Below, one piece after another: positions 32,476 to 43,801 of a DNA stretch of 64,000 nucleotides (position 1 is the first letter of the stretch; every line of letters starts with the position of its first letter). Under the pieces are notes generated by a model. That model saw only the letters and a list, made by a program, of their open reading frames with translations, was not told where the DNA came from and searched no databases. The DNA is from Arthonia radiata (Eukaryota; Ascomycota; Arthoniomycetes; Arthoniales; Arthoniaceae). The DNA lies in assembly GCA_002989075.1 (NCBI GenBank), contig PSQN01000004.1, positions 248,001-312,000 of the forward strand, read 5' to 3'. Position numbers and translations under genes: made by a program.

Positions 32476-35435
32476 AAGCTTTGATTTTCTTCCAAGCAGC
32501 CTTCTTGCTTCCGCTGCAGCTCCATCACCAGAGCCGCAAAAGCAACAAGCAGTGTACAAATAGCGAGGGGAAGCCGGTGGGAGTATAATCGATCCTACTT
32601 GGAGATTGCTGGCTTTCATGAGCCTTGTCTTCGCGTGAACTTTTTGGTATCGTCGTGAGCTCACCTCGAACGTATGGATTATGTCCGTGGCCTCCTTGTA
32701 GTGCTCTGTTCCCGTGCAGGCATCTCTTAAACCAGTGCAAATCACAAGCTTGAGAGCACACACGACGCGAAGCAAAAGTCTTGGGCTCCCTTCATCTCTG
32801 CAACGTCAGCTAGTTGGTTTAAGTGCAGGTGTATTCACTCGGTGAGGAAATCTTAGGTTCCGCTCGAGGATGCCGGAGACGGACTGGTAAACTTCACGGT
32901 CCGAAAAGGCGGTCAGGACGCGTCGAACGTCCCTCTCCGCGATCTCTTCTGTCTGTCTTTGCCTCCAGCGTATTATCTGTCTATACCGGATCGTTTCAAA
33001 TCTCATTGCATAACTACCAATTGTTTCAAATACAACTCACTCAAAATGAACCGATCGGCTCCCAAAAGACTGAGCAGCAGGCACGAGCCTAAGCATAACT
33101 ACCGCTCGTGCGCGCCTACACAATAGGAGCGAACAAGCTCAACGCGGGGTCTTTGACACTCAAAAATCCGGATTCGCGGCTTGTCCGGGTGATTGACCAG
33201 GCTCTCTCATTGTATGGGTCTTAAGCCACAATGTGTGAAACACGAGAAAAGCAATGGGCTCGCCCTATGGCCATAACACACCGTGGAGATGGCCCTCTCG
33301 GTCTCTCTTCAACCCAGAGCGGATTATACTTGACCGACCAACACCGTCTACGACGTAAGCCTGGATAAATCGTCGGCCCATGGATTTCTAACCCCTAGTA
33401 ATCTTCCAACCACCGAGCAACGTCCGCCTAAGTGAGAACAGCCGAGCGTTTTATCCCCAGCGCTTAAAAGGCATTTCATGAACGTTTTGCTGTAACAGTA
33501 CTTTTCGACCCGCTGGCGTGTCTGTCAGTTCGGACTGCTACTACCACTATTGTCAAAATTCATACGGATTGGGCAGGCCCACCTGTGATCGAAAACTTCA
33601 ACGAAGGGTCTCTATGAGTAGCACAGCAAAATCTAGAGAAGTTATTCCAATTACTAACGCGCTTACTCAGGTACCTAGAGGTCGGCTGCATTTAAGCGGA
33701 AAAGCCTTCTCCCCCAAACGCGAAACAGGCAAGCCCGCAGACGGTTCGCTCCACTTTAAAACACGATCGCGCTAGAGCTGCATGGCAGGGGGATGAGATC
33801 TTGGGCCGGGAGCCCGTTGGAGCTGGGTGGCCACCTATCAAATGTCATTGTGCGTCATGCCCTAGGCACTTAGGTAGAAAGAACAGAGCCGCTCGATGTT
33901 TCCGTTGGCCAAGCTTGAATTGGTAAGAAACAAGCGAGCACGTACTAGAAAAACGCAGAACCGAATGACTGGATAGCCTCCGATCGAGCCTCACTGGCCG
34001 TACTCCAACGCCCGGTCAAGATTGCCGCGGTCGCATATAAAGACCTGGTTCTGCAATGCTTTGCAGAGTACGAGCTGGCCGTTCCCCGAGACGAGTTGAG
34101 CGGCCGGTAATGGCAACGACTCCATTTGAAATAAAGAGCAGCACCAACGAGCTGTTCGAGAAGCGAAATATTCCCTTCTGGTAATGAATGTGGCGTCTTT
34201 AGTCCAGTACTAACACGTGAAGCTATCGTCAAGGCTGGCTACCAAGCAGCCAGTAACGCTGTCAAGCCTACGGCATGCACGATGTCGATCCACACACCTG
34301 CAAATTTGGTACGCCCCCGAGCGTGGAACATAGGCCGTACAAGATCGCCACCTCAACTGAAGCGTCACGCGTCGCCTTTAACACTAATTCGCGGAACTTG
34401 AGGCTCTATAGGAACGGCATGGAACGCTGATATATAACATTGACGAATAGCTCCTGCGAGGGTTTGTTCTTCGAGATAGTGAGAGGCGAGCATTTCAAGC
34501 CCGGCGATCGGCTAAACGCGCGTGCCAGATCTGGCACAGATTTAGCGCAACCTTTGTTTCCATTAGTGTCCTTACTGCCAGATCGCGCTAACCTGAACAG
34601 AAGAAGTGCGCCCTAGCTTGTTACTGCTTTTGGACATCTGATATGATAGCTCCAAGCGATCGGCATCCAGAGTGTTGGAGCAGCGCACCGGTCTGTCGTT
34701 CCGCTTGTCTCGAGGTTGATACCAGCCTCGAACACGATCTCAAACGCAGTCAACAGCGACTTTGATTTGCAGAATTGTACCAGATGAATAGATATACCGT
34801 TCTGTAATTGCGACACGAACAATAGCATTCGCATGGTAGATCAAGCTGTATCAAGCTGTTGGATGGGAGGAAACCTTTTCCAGAAGCTTTGAGTCGCATC
34901 AAGCTCGGGAGCCGGAGCACGCTACGGATCTGGAGCTAACTCTCAGAAGCGTTAGATAGTGGGGCCGAAGGGCCTAGCGCGATCGCGGAAATGTGGAGCC
35001 CTGGAAAAACGATCGAGGAAGAGGCCCATCCTTCGCCCGTCACTGCGCCCCTTCCCCTCTTTGACTTCTTTTGCTGCTGCATATTCATGCCTTTTAGCAG
35101 TGATTCCTGCTACTCTCCTGCTGTTTTGATCGGCTTGTCGCTGGAAACCGCAGTTACATTTCCGGAATTAACCCGTTACAGGACCCTGGTCGTCCCACTA
35201 CTGCACAATCTCCGGACCTTCAGATATCCGGATCGGCCGCTGCTCCCTTGGTACTTGAGGCGTCTGCTCCCTATCTTTCGCACCCCGCGCCTTCGCTTTT
35301 CTTTCTCGCCACGCACTCTGCCAACACAAACCCATTCATCCATCGCTCTTCACCATCGGAGGCTCTGTTTTCTTCGCTTTCGTCACATCGCACAGTCTCA
35401 CACCAACCTACTCACTGTCGCTATTGTGATACAAC
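32476..35435. other. 3 kb gene desert
   Basis: No gene I can support. Small protein-like stretches occur on both strands: plus 33614-33775 (starts MSSTAKSREVIPITNA), plus about 33970-34110 (contains KIAAVAYKDLVLQCFAEYEL) and minus 34834-34613 (contains LLTAFEIVFEAGINLETSG). None has a start, splice sites and motif together, so they may be relics of a decayed gene. A perfect 16-base palindrome lies at 34522-34537. Confidence 0.45.
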
Positions 35436-36838
35436 ATGCCACCAATTCGCAACCTTACCATGCCGGCAAAGCCGGTCAAGACCGAGCGAAGCCACGAAGA
35501 GAACCAAGAGAGGTATGTAGCGACAGTCTTTGCATCATCCACCGTCGATACTGACATACGTATAGAGCATACATCGCCGCTTCACGGCGAAGCGACCGCA
35601 GCCTCGAGGCTCGTGTCGAGTCTGCTAGGCGAGCATCTGAAATTCACAAGCGTCGTACTGGCCGTTCATTACGAGTGACTGAGCAAGACGTTGTCAACGA
35701 AGAGATGTACGAAGAAGAGGACGACGACTTACCTGCCCAATATCGCCGACTGACGGCACACCTCAACACCAGCTCTTCAGACTTCAACCGCCGCCTAGCC
35801 ACATACCTCACTAATCATGTAGCCATGAGGCAGGCGTTAGATCAGGCCATGAAGAGTCAAGGCCCCCAGGGTGGTCAGAATGGTCAGTACGGTCAGCAAT
35901 GGAGCCCGAATGGGCAAAACATGAACAGCGCCGCCTTCTTTCAGAACCCCGCCATGGTGAACTCAGCGTTCAATACGAACCTCACAAACGTTCAGCCCAA
36001 TATGTTGCAGCGACAAGCCCCTTCGATGGCGCAGTCTCCATACCCCATGAACAATGGCCAAGGCATGAATGCGCCTGCCCATCGACCGAGGCCAACGTCG
36101 ATTGGCATTAGTAACCCAATGCAGCCCAGCTCAATACCTTCGTCCACGTTGAACAGTCCAGTCGCCAACTTTCATCAGAATAACCAGCAGGCGGCGCGCG
36201 AATCAGGTTCAGCCACTAGCAATTCTCCGCGGTCGCCAAACACCGCCCAAGACTTGCCGTCCGGCCAAAGGAGCAACTCTGACAACCAAGTCTCCAGCAT
36301 CCATGCAGGCCAACATGACGCTTCGAGCAATGCCCAGCAGCAGAACTCCACTGGTCAACCTGGAGTGTATAACATGCAGCAGACCCCTTGGTCCGGATCA
36401 CCTGCACAGATGACACCCACATCCCCATTCACAACGCAGCTGCCCGTCGAGACGCAGATGTTTATGAACCCAGGGATGAACACACCTTGGGAGAGCACGA
36501 GCGGGCCACCGTTCTCCTACAGCTACAATCCCAATTTCAACAGCAAGAAGTCATCAAACCCACAGATGTCTGGTGGCATGAGCCAGACGTTGGCACCGCC
36601 CGCCTTCGAGACCAAGGGCGTCACTACGTCTTTCCCCACTCCACCTTCGTCGGATGAGCATGTGTCGCCCTACACTGCTAGCGGGAATCTTAATTTCGGT
36701 GGAGCAGATTCCATGTTCAACGACGACTTCGGAGCGTTCGACGGCATGTTCGCAGATGGCCAGGCCACGCCCATTGACGAGTTCACTTCCTACATCGACC
36801 AGAGTGCCTGGGATGAGCCTGCTGAAGCTCCAGCCTGA
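35436..36838 (+). CDS. RfeF-like putative transcription regulator
   Basis: Two exons, 35436-35512 and 35566-36838 (53-base intron), give 449 residues. The conserved part is N-terminal: ENQERAYIAASRRSDRSLE, then ARVESARRASEIHKRRTGR, then RVTEQDVVNEEMYEEEDDD. It is a basic helical segment followed by an acidic patch that I associate with fungal proteins annotated as transcription factor RfeF. That name is from memory and should be checked. Reading the second exon alone misses most of the conserved region. The rest is low-complexity, rich in Gln, Asn, Ser and Pro, like an activation domain, and closes with acidic and aromatic clusters (FNDDFGAFDGMFADGQ). Met at 35460 is an alternative start. Confidence 0.7.
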
Positions 36839-37977
36839 GATGTCAACACTGGTGTCCTTCCTGTCATGATGAAACGCCATGTGATAGCCTTTGATTAATG
36901 AGCAGCATGGTGTTGGTGGCGTTGTTGCACATTGTGTTGCCCCAGGCACTGCGAGTATTGAAAACATGCAAGACATTGGTCCTTGCTTCTGCTTGCAGTG
37001 ATGGAAATTGACAACCTCTACTCTCTTGTACGATAGTTTTGATCCTTGTTCATTCCAGAGACTCCAAAGGGTATCGATCAAGGTAATTGAGATCTGACGA
37101 ATCTGGAACATGGCGGATCTCTGAAAGGTGATACTGTGGAGCTCGGGTTCGTCAACGCCTTCCGCAAGGGTGGCTTGCAGTCGTGTTCTGTACCAGTATC
37201 ACATAGAGAAAACAGCGCAATCAAAGACACATGTCCCGATACACTCCACATCATGTAGTTGCTTCTGAAGAGGCACCAAAGGTTGGAAACGCAATCTAGG
37301 TGACGCAAGACAGCTTGGCCCAAATCGGCTTAGCGCTTGTTCTTCTTCTGTGTGACATCTCAATCATTCTTCTTACATCGTTCACATCCCTTTGACGACT
37401 GCAGTATGTACGTGCTACTCGGCTGAGCCTTTCCAGACGAGATTTGTAAGGTGGAAAAAGATGAAAGGCACTGCTCAGCGTATCTGCATGGGACAATCAC
37501 CGTCCTCACTTCCATTGACTGGGAACTGGCACCAAGTGTCCTTGCATAGGTGATTTCCTGTCTGCAAACTCGATGCATGGAGCGCAGGAATCAGATCATT
37601 GACCTGGGTCTCCGCTTCGATCCACCTCCTTGCGCTTTCTCGACCCTCTCTTGGCTTTCAATCACCACTCGTTGGTTCGGTAACCTCACAGACGAATGTT
37701 TGAAGGCCTGGTAGATTGGACAGGCTTCACTTAGCCTCGACAAGATTAGGAGTACGTGCATTCGCCCTCAAAGTGTACATGTACAGTAAGGAGTAAGCTG
37801 TCCTTGATATATAAGAACACCAGCTTTACCATAACGTTGTCTGAACATTGCTTTCTTTTTTATTTGCTACTCTAGCCACTCTCTTCCTCAGTCGATCCTT
37901 TTTCTAGTCAATCTTTTCACCAGTCATTTTCTGATCTTTCAAAGATTGGCTCTTACAGCCACACACGTTCCGACGGC
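36839..37977. other. 1.1 kb intergenic region
   Basis: 3' flank of the regulator and promoter of the Ser/Thr-rich protein. The last 170 bases carry a TATA box and long pyrimidine runs typical of a strongly expressed fungal gene. No gene seen. Confidence 0.5.
37808..37815 (+). promoter_or_regulatory. TATA box of the Ser/Thr-rich protein gene
   Basis: TATATAAG lies 163 bases before the start codon and is followed by CT-rich sequence (TTGCTTTCTTTTTTATTTGC), the usual arrangement around fungal transcription starts. Confidence 0.5.
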
Positions 37978-40079
37978 ATGCGTATAATAGCATCTGCATC
38001 ACTCTGTCTGTTGTCTTTGCCAGCGGCTTATGCAAGCCCTTTCGGTACGTATTGAATTGATTACACGCTTGTATATTTGCTGACTCTCCTGCAGGTCGCG
38101 ACAGACCAAATGGGAGGTTTCGTCGAGCTGCTCAAGGTTACGGACCCCCAGCATATGGACCACCCGAATACGGGGCACCAGCGTACACTAAAGCCACCAC
38201 ATTCGTTACTCCCACGGCTTCACTGATTGAGTCACCGCCTTCGAGTCCATCCTTCGGTGAAGCATCCCGGACCTTCGCACCCTCGAGCTCAACGTCGTAC
38301 ACCAACACTGCACAAATTACACCATCTACAGTGGTCGACTCAACTCCGATCATATTTTCCAGCCCTAGCATTTCCACGAGCTCGAGCTCGGCGTCGTATA
38401 CCAACACCGCCGAAGTGACGCCAATCACCATAGTCGACTCGACTCCCGTCCCGCCATCAACTGGTAGTACGACTTCATACTCCGGGCCGAGCGTTGTTAC
38501 CGCAACTGTCACCGTCACTACAAGGATCTCCCCATACACTCCCACGTCAAATGTCGACGGCATTAGTAGCACATCAGCTACTGATCCAGTCAGCCCATCG
38601 TCTTCTTCGTCTTCGCCTGTAACAACCAGTGGGGGTTCTACAGCAGCCGACAAATCTCCGTACACTCCATTGTCGAGCGAGGAAGGCCTCAGTAGCAGCA
38701 GCAGCTCTACGATACCATTTTCATATTCCGTTGCCACCAGCCCGCACACAACCCCTACCGCTCTTCCCACACCCGTACTTGGCAGCAGTAACTCCTCATC
38801 AACGCCTCCAGGCACGGGCACCGGGGCTTCTTCATACATCTATCCCTACTCTCCAACAGCTAGCACTGTCGCTGGCGCCAACACGACAATTCTGTCTCCC
38901 TCGACGTCATATTCAACCTGCACCGAGACATACAATGGAGTCACATACACGTTCACCGCCACGTATGCACCGCGCGTACCAGCCCCGACGATTGTGACCG
39001 CGCTTCCAAGTGAATCTCACCTCAGTGATGAGGGTAGCTCCTTCTGGACTTCACAGTTTTCGACGACGATTGTGACCGCGCTTCCAAGTGAATCTCACCT
39101 CAGTGATGAGGGTAGCTCCTTCTGGACTTCACAGTTTTCGACGACGATTGACGCGTCGCCTGTGCACACGTCTCCCGTCGTTCAGTTCACTACGGAGCGC
39201 CTAACGACTTTGACGCCCATCCCAGTTCCGACCGTTGAGTCGACGTCAAGCGACACCGAGAGCCTGACGACTCTGACACCAGTTCCGATTCCAACCGTCC
39301 AGCCGGCGTCAGCCACAACTGAGAGCTTGACAACATTGATACCGGTCCCCATCCCCTCCAGCAAATCCGAAGCCTCAAGCTCCATCGCCGCTTCGTTCTC
39401 GTCGTTCCTAGAGCTCTCCAAGACTGAAAGCCTGACGACCGAGGTTCCTACGCCCGTGATCATACCGACTGTCACCAGCTCATTGCTTTCCTCGCCAGCT
39501 GAGGCACCCTCCACAGACACCACACCAATCTCCCCGAACACCTCCCAGTCTTTCACAGAAGCAAGCCGCACAGCCCCCGAAGTCCCATCGTCAATCTTCA
39601 AAGACATTTCGAGCACTTCTTTCTCAACCCCTTCTGTCAACTCTGGCTCCTCGTCCGTACTGCACTCCACATCCACCCAAACCGCCACTCTCACGACCAC
39701 CTCCACCAAGACCTCCACACTCACCACCCCTTACAGCCTCACCACTCCCTCCCCGGAGATCCCACTCGTCACGCTCACGTCCTCGGATTTCTCTATGCTG
39801 TCTACGACGCTCACGTTTGCGTCCGAGTCGTCGACTGAGTTTCTCAGCAGCAGTGGCAAAAAAGACGAAACGACGGCAGTAGCAGATGTATCGACCGTAT
39901 CAAGCTTCAGTGACAGCGCGGTGATGTCTGGAACAAGCATCGTGCCGTTTGCGACGGAAACGTTCACGGCGCCTGTGACGGGCGTGAGTGCGTCGAGTGA
40001 AGCAAGGATGGCGCCGGTGGGGACGCCTGGTGCGCCGCCTGGCTATGGTGGGCCTGAGACGAAGACTCTCAGAATGTGA
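37978..40079 (+). CDS. Ser/Thr-rich secreted, mucin-like protein with internal repeats
   Basis: Probably a heavily O-glycosylated wall or surface protein. Exon 1 (37978-38044) encodes the signal peptide (MRIIASASLCLLSLPAAYAS). A 50-base intron joins it in phase to exon 2 (38095-40079); the product is 683 residues. After a Lys/Arg-bearing segment (NGRFRRAA) comes a tyrosine/proline motif region (YGPPAYGPPEYGAPAY), then long Ser/Thr/Pro tracts. There is a perfect 26-residue duplication, and a set of about 21-residue units starting TESLTT with PVPIPTV cores. The middle CTETYNGVTYTFTATY segment resembles repeats of other fungal wall proteins. It ends PPGYGGPETKTLRM with no hydrophobic tail, so a GPI anchor is not evident. 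A later intron (GTGAGC at the stop) is conceivable. Confidence 0.8.
38988..39143 (+). repeat. Perfect 78-base tandem duplication in coding sequence
   Basis: Bases 38988-39065 and 39066-39143 are identical and in frame, duplicating 26 residues that contain VTALPSESHLSDEG and SSFWTSQFS. The lack of any difference suggests a very recent event or homogenisation. Confidence 0.95.
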
Positions 40080-40646
40080 GCTGTGTGCACAGGGAGGTGA
40101 AAAGGTGAAGGGAGTACGTGGACGAAGGTGATGGGATGAGGTAGGTGAGCAGGTGACGGAGGTAAAAAGGTAAGCAAGGTAATTGAGGTGAAAGGGTAAG
40201 CAAGGTAAGTGAGGTGAAAGGGTAAGCAAGGTGAGATTTGGAGGACGGTACGGGTGAGAAAGAGATGGAGTGGTAGTTCGTGAGCTGTTTACTTCGTCTT
40301 CGTAATTTGATAGCTGTTTTAATCGTACTTGTGCCACGCAGGCTTGTGCTCTGTCCCGTTCTGCAAAAGCTGTCCATCTTGTAGGACATTCTCCTGCTGT
40401 AAGTACCACACGTTCATGCAATTATACCATCGCACCTTTGCACGCTTACACTTCTACACCTTCATGGACTCAAACACCATATACAGGCGTCTTGGACTGA
40501 AGATGTACGAACATCGTGGCAGCCACTGTAGCCCCCGAGCGAAATACACAAGACTAGCAACATCAGCACCTACGCCCAAGTATCCGAGAAGCCAAGACGC
40601 AGCAGGTAGAGCGTGAACTCATCATCTATCATTCAAAACACTACCA
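40080..40646. other. Intergenic between convergent genes, with minisatellite
   Basis: 3' flanks of the Ser/Thr-rich gene and the CRAL-TRIO gene. It contains the 26-base minisatellite at 40169-40235. Nothing else seen. Confidence 0.6.
40169..40235. repeat. 26-base minisatellite, about 2.6 copies
   Basis: Units starting GGTAAGCAAGGTAA occur at 40169 and 40195 with one mismatch, and a partial third starts at 40221. The surrounding 40090-40170 is rich in related AGGTGA words, suggesting further decayed units. It lies just beyond the stop codon of the repeat-bearing secreted protein. Confidence 0.85.
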
Positions 40647-42598
40647 TCAATCCACCCCATCCGGGTCATCCTGCACCGTCGCCTGTTGCGGCACCGTCGC
40701 CTGTTGTGGCACCGGCGCCGCAGCAGGTTGCGCCTGCGGATACATATCCACCTTGCCCCCCTCTTGAATCACGCCCTGGCGATCATACAGCGTCCTGCCC
40801 CTCACAAACGGATCCATCTTCCAATAATTCTGCTTCAACCGTTCAATCAACTCCCTCCTCCTCTCCCTTATCCCCTCCCCGCCCTCCCCTCGACACCACT
40901 CCAAACTCGCCTCCTCAAAATCGCTTACTAACCCCTTCCTCTCCTCCTCCAGCTTCTCCAGTCTCCCATCTTTCCGGGCTCCCTCCATCTGCCGATTCTC
41001 CCCGGGGACTGGCTCGATGTACTCATACTTGAAGTCCTCGTCCCCGCCCATCTCCTTGGGAATGTGCTTGCGGTCGACGAAGTGACTCAGCTCGTTGACG
41101 TCCTTGGTGAAGTGCACCTTTGCCGCGACGACGGGGTCCAGCCAGCCCTTGATGATGGCCCAGATGGAGGAAAACACCCAGGGGGAGTGGTGCACGCAGA
41201 TGTGACCGAGGGACTCGGGGAAGTTGGCTTCGAAGATTTTGATCATGAATTTGACGGGCGTGTAGTCCATGTTCGCGAGAGAGAAGTCGGTCATGTCGAA
41301 GATGATGCCCTGGGTTTGTTACTCTTGGGGTGTTCGTTGGGGTATGGAGGGGGGTTTGTGAGGGGTGTTGTTGTAGGCTGACGAGTCCAGCGAGTGTGGA
41401 CCTTCATAGTATCGCAGTGACGATATACCCAACGAGCTTCTTACGGCACACGCGGGATTTGACTCCACAAAATTGCTTACAGCTAACACGTAGACGAGGG
41501 CAAATAGAGGATCATACTGGGGAAATGAAAAGAACTCACAGCTGTGTCCACCTGCTCGTTCAACATCATCCGCGTCGTCTCGATGGTATACACCGTATAC
41601 TGCTCTATAGCATGCTCGCTCTGATCCGCGCTCTTATGCAGTCGCACCCTCACAAAGCACATCGGTCTCCCCTCCTTATCCGTACCATGCACAAAGCTCT
41701 TCCCCATCCGCAACTGCAGCATAAAGTCCTTACCCAGCTGCTTCTCCGCGCCCGTGCCATTCGCAGCCTTATCCGCAAACCACTCCTCCCCACGCGGAAT
41801 CAGCTCTGCATCCATCTTGACGTCCTTGAACCGCCAGTGCACGGTCGACACGAGCATGACAAGCGCAGTCTGCACGTTCCATTTCCGCGCCCGCAGAAAG
41901 CGCAAAAGCAGCGCATCGGGGTTGTCGCCTTTCGTGAACGACCATATCGTCTCGCGCAGCTCTTCTGGCGTCATATCCTGCAGCGCCTGCTTGAACTGCT
42001 TCGTCTGCCCGTACTTGTCCTCGGCGGCGCCGTCGCTGACCGAGCCCGCGCGCTCTTTGCCGTGCGCTTTGTCATGGTGCTCGCCGCGGCTGAAGAGGCC
42101 AAAGCGCTTGTTGTTCTTCTTGTTTGAGGTGTCTGGTTCGGCGGGTGCGCCGTTTTCTGTGGATGTGCGCGGCGGCGCGTCTTTGACGATACCGGTGCAC
42201 TGGCCGAGCGCGAGCCAGAACTCTTTTAGTTTCGCTTCTTGCTCGGCGGTGAGGTTGCCGGGCCAGCCCTGTTTGATCTCGGGCATGGTTGTGAGTGAGG
42301 AGGGGAGGTCGGATGTGTCGGATGCGGGGGAAGAGAAGTCACTTGGAGGAGAGGGCGAGTACTGTATCCAAGCGTATGCGCTAGCTGCTGTTGCAATCAC
42401 GCCGAAGGTCACAAGGGAGGTGGAAAGGCCGCTGTCGAGTCTTTGTCTGTGAGGAAGTGGGCGAGGGTGCGGGATATAAGGTTGGCGGCCGGTCGCGAGC
42501 CGGCGGGAGTGCTTAGACAAGCAGCGCAAAGGGCGAATGCGGATTTGAGGTGATGACAGATTCCAAAGGGGGCTATTTACTAAAGAGCGAATGCTCAT
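40647..42598 (-). CDS. Sec14-like CRAL-TRIO phospholipid-transfer protein (Csr1-type)
   Basis: Two exons, 42598-41540 and 41309-40647, are joined in phase 0 (QVDTA|GIIFDMTDF) across a 230-base intron, long for this window. The product is 573 residues. The CRAL-TRIO N-lobe has NPDALLLRFLRARKWNVQTA, and the lipid-binding lobe has FVHGTDKEGRPMCFVRVRLH, FSLANMDYTPVKFMIKIFE and NFPESLGHICVHHSPWVFS. This pattern is closest to yeast Csr1 (Sfh2), a phosphatidylinositol transfer protein of lipid metabolism. The first 70 residues are unusual: an Arg/Ser-rich, presequence-like stretch, then a hydrophobic segment (TSLVTFGVIATAASAYAW). A more ordinary start would be Met in MPEIKQGWPGN. The C-terminus has a coiled coil and a Gln/Pro/Ala tail. 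Confidence 0.85.
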
Positions 42599-43034
42599 GG
42601 GACGCTCGGCCAAGCTGCTGACGGGGGGACGGCTAGAAGCGTTCCGTGGACTGAGGGCTGCTTGTAGGAGATTTTCAAAGGAGTGGATACTTTTGTCTGT
42701 AAGAATATTTACAACGAAGGTTTGTGCTGCGATGGTGATACAGGCCTGGAGTAGGATTCAATATAAAAGATCCAGCAGACACATGTCAGACGTCAAGCGG
42801 GACCTCAGCGTCCGAGGTGACGAAAGACAATCAGCAGGTATAGCTGCTGCCCCACGCTTATGCAGCAGTCCACACAGATACCGCCCCGCCGCCCCACAAT
42901 CGCGTGTGAGGAACGCGTCGCGAATCTGAAGTCCACAAATTAGACACTGGACTTCTTCGATGACTTTGAATATTACCATCAGACTCAGCGCAGGTGGCGT
43001 CAACGCGAATGTACGGATATACAACAACGCAATA
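42599..43034. promoter_or_regulatory. Divergent promoter region, CRAL-TRIO gene and DAM1
   Basis: 436 bases between diverging start codons. The CRAL-TRIO frame stays open slightly beyond its first ATG, and the DAM1 frame back to 42960. No TATA box or named operator was recognised. Confidence 0.4.
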
Positions 43035-43784
43035 ATGTCTACCACCACCCCTACCAACTTCGATGAGTCTCAAAGATCACTCCAGCGCTCCTCATCCAAG
43101 ACACGCTCTGGCACACCTCCGCCCCGTCCCACGACTCCTTTGCGACCGCCATCTCGAAGCTCCCTGCGCTCATCCCAGACACCAACTCGAGGCGGCAATG
43201 AGGTCAATCCCCTCGACAGCCTCGAACCTGCTTTCGCGGACCTCGCAGACGGCATGGCAGACCTCGAGGCCAATTTCATGCACCTACAGCTGATGCATGA
43301 GAGCTTGTCACGCTTCAACGAGTGCTTTGCAAGCTTTCTGCATGGACTGAAGGTCAATGCCTTCTGTGTTGACTTTCCCGAGGTATGTACACACGTCTAC
43401 GTATGTTACAGTCGCACCCTGACAGCCCGGTAGGCTCCCATACCTGAATCGTTCCGGCGCGCAAAGGACAACCCACGTTTCCAGCAGAACGTGGACGAGA
43501 GCAGCACCTTCAACCGCTCTGTCAATTCGGAGCCGGGCGCAGAAATTGACCAGACGTTCTTGACGACCGACACGTCCTTCGTAGACAATCCCCCAGCGTC
43601 TTCAGCAAAGGCGTCCACGACCACCTCGCGATTTTCGACGCCAGCCGGAAGAGGGGCGACAGCCAGTACCGCGAGAGGGGCTCGAGGAGGCTCGAGCGTT
43701 CCAAGGGCAGGCGCAGCAGCCGGTCGAGGACGCGGTAGTGGATTAGCGCGCGCCACTGCAAGAGGTCGAGGTTTCCAACGATGA
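43035..43784 (+). CDS. DAM1: DASH complex subunit Dam1
   Basis: A subunit of the DASH/Dam1 ring that couples kinetochores to microtubule plus ends. Two exons (43035-43382, 43434-43784) with a 51-base intron give 232 residues. The Dam1 domain spans about residues 58-125: NPLDSLEPAFADLADGMADL, then NFMHLQLMHESLSRFNECF, then ASFLHGLKVNAFCVDFPE|APIPESF, with the splice inside the last block. A Ser/Thr/Pro/Arg-rich N-terminus precedes it. The C-terminal tail is Gly/Ala/Arg-rich with RGRG and ARG repeats, plausible for microtubule contact and Aurora/Ipl1 phosphorylation. Its stop is 17 bases from the stop of the next, convergent gene. Confidence 0.92.
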
Positions 43785-43801
43785 CAGACTCAGCAAGACC
43801 T

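Noticed and set aside
38138-39727. Long minus-strand frames rich in Val, Glu and Gly (38138-38839 and 39182-39727)
   Set aside because: They are complements of the Ser/Thr-codon repeats of the mucin-like gene and mirror its repeat structure.
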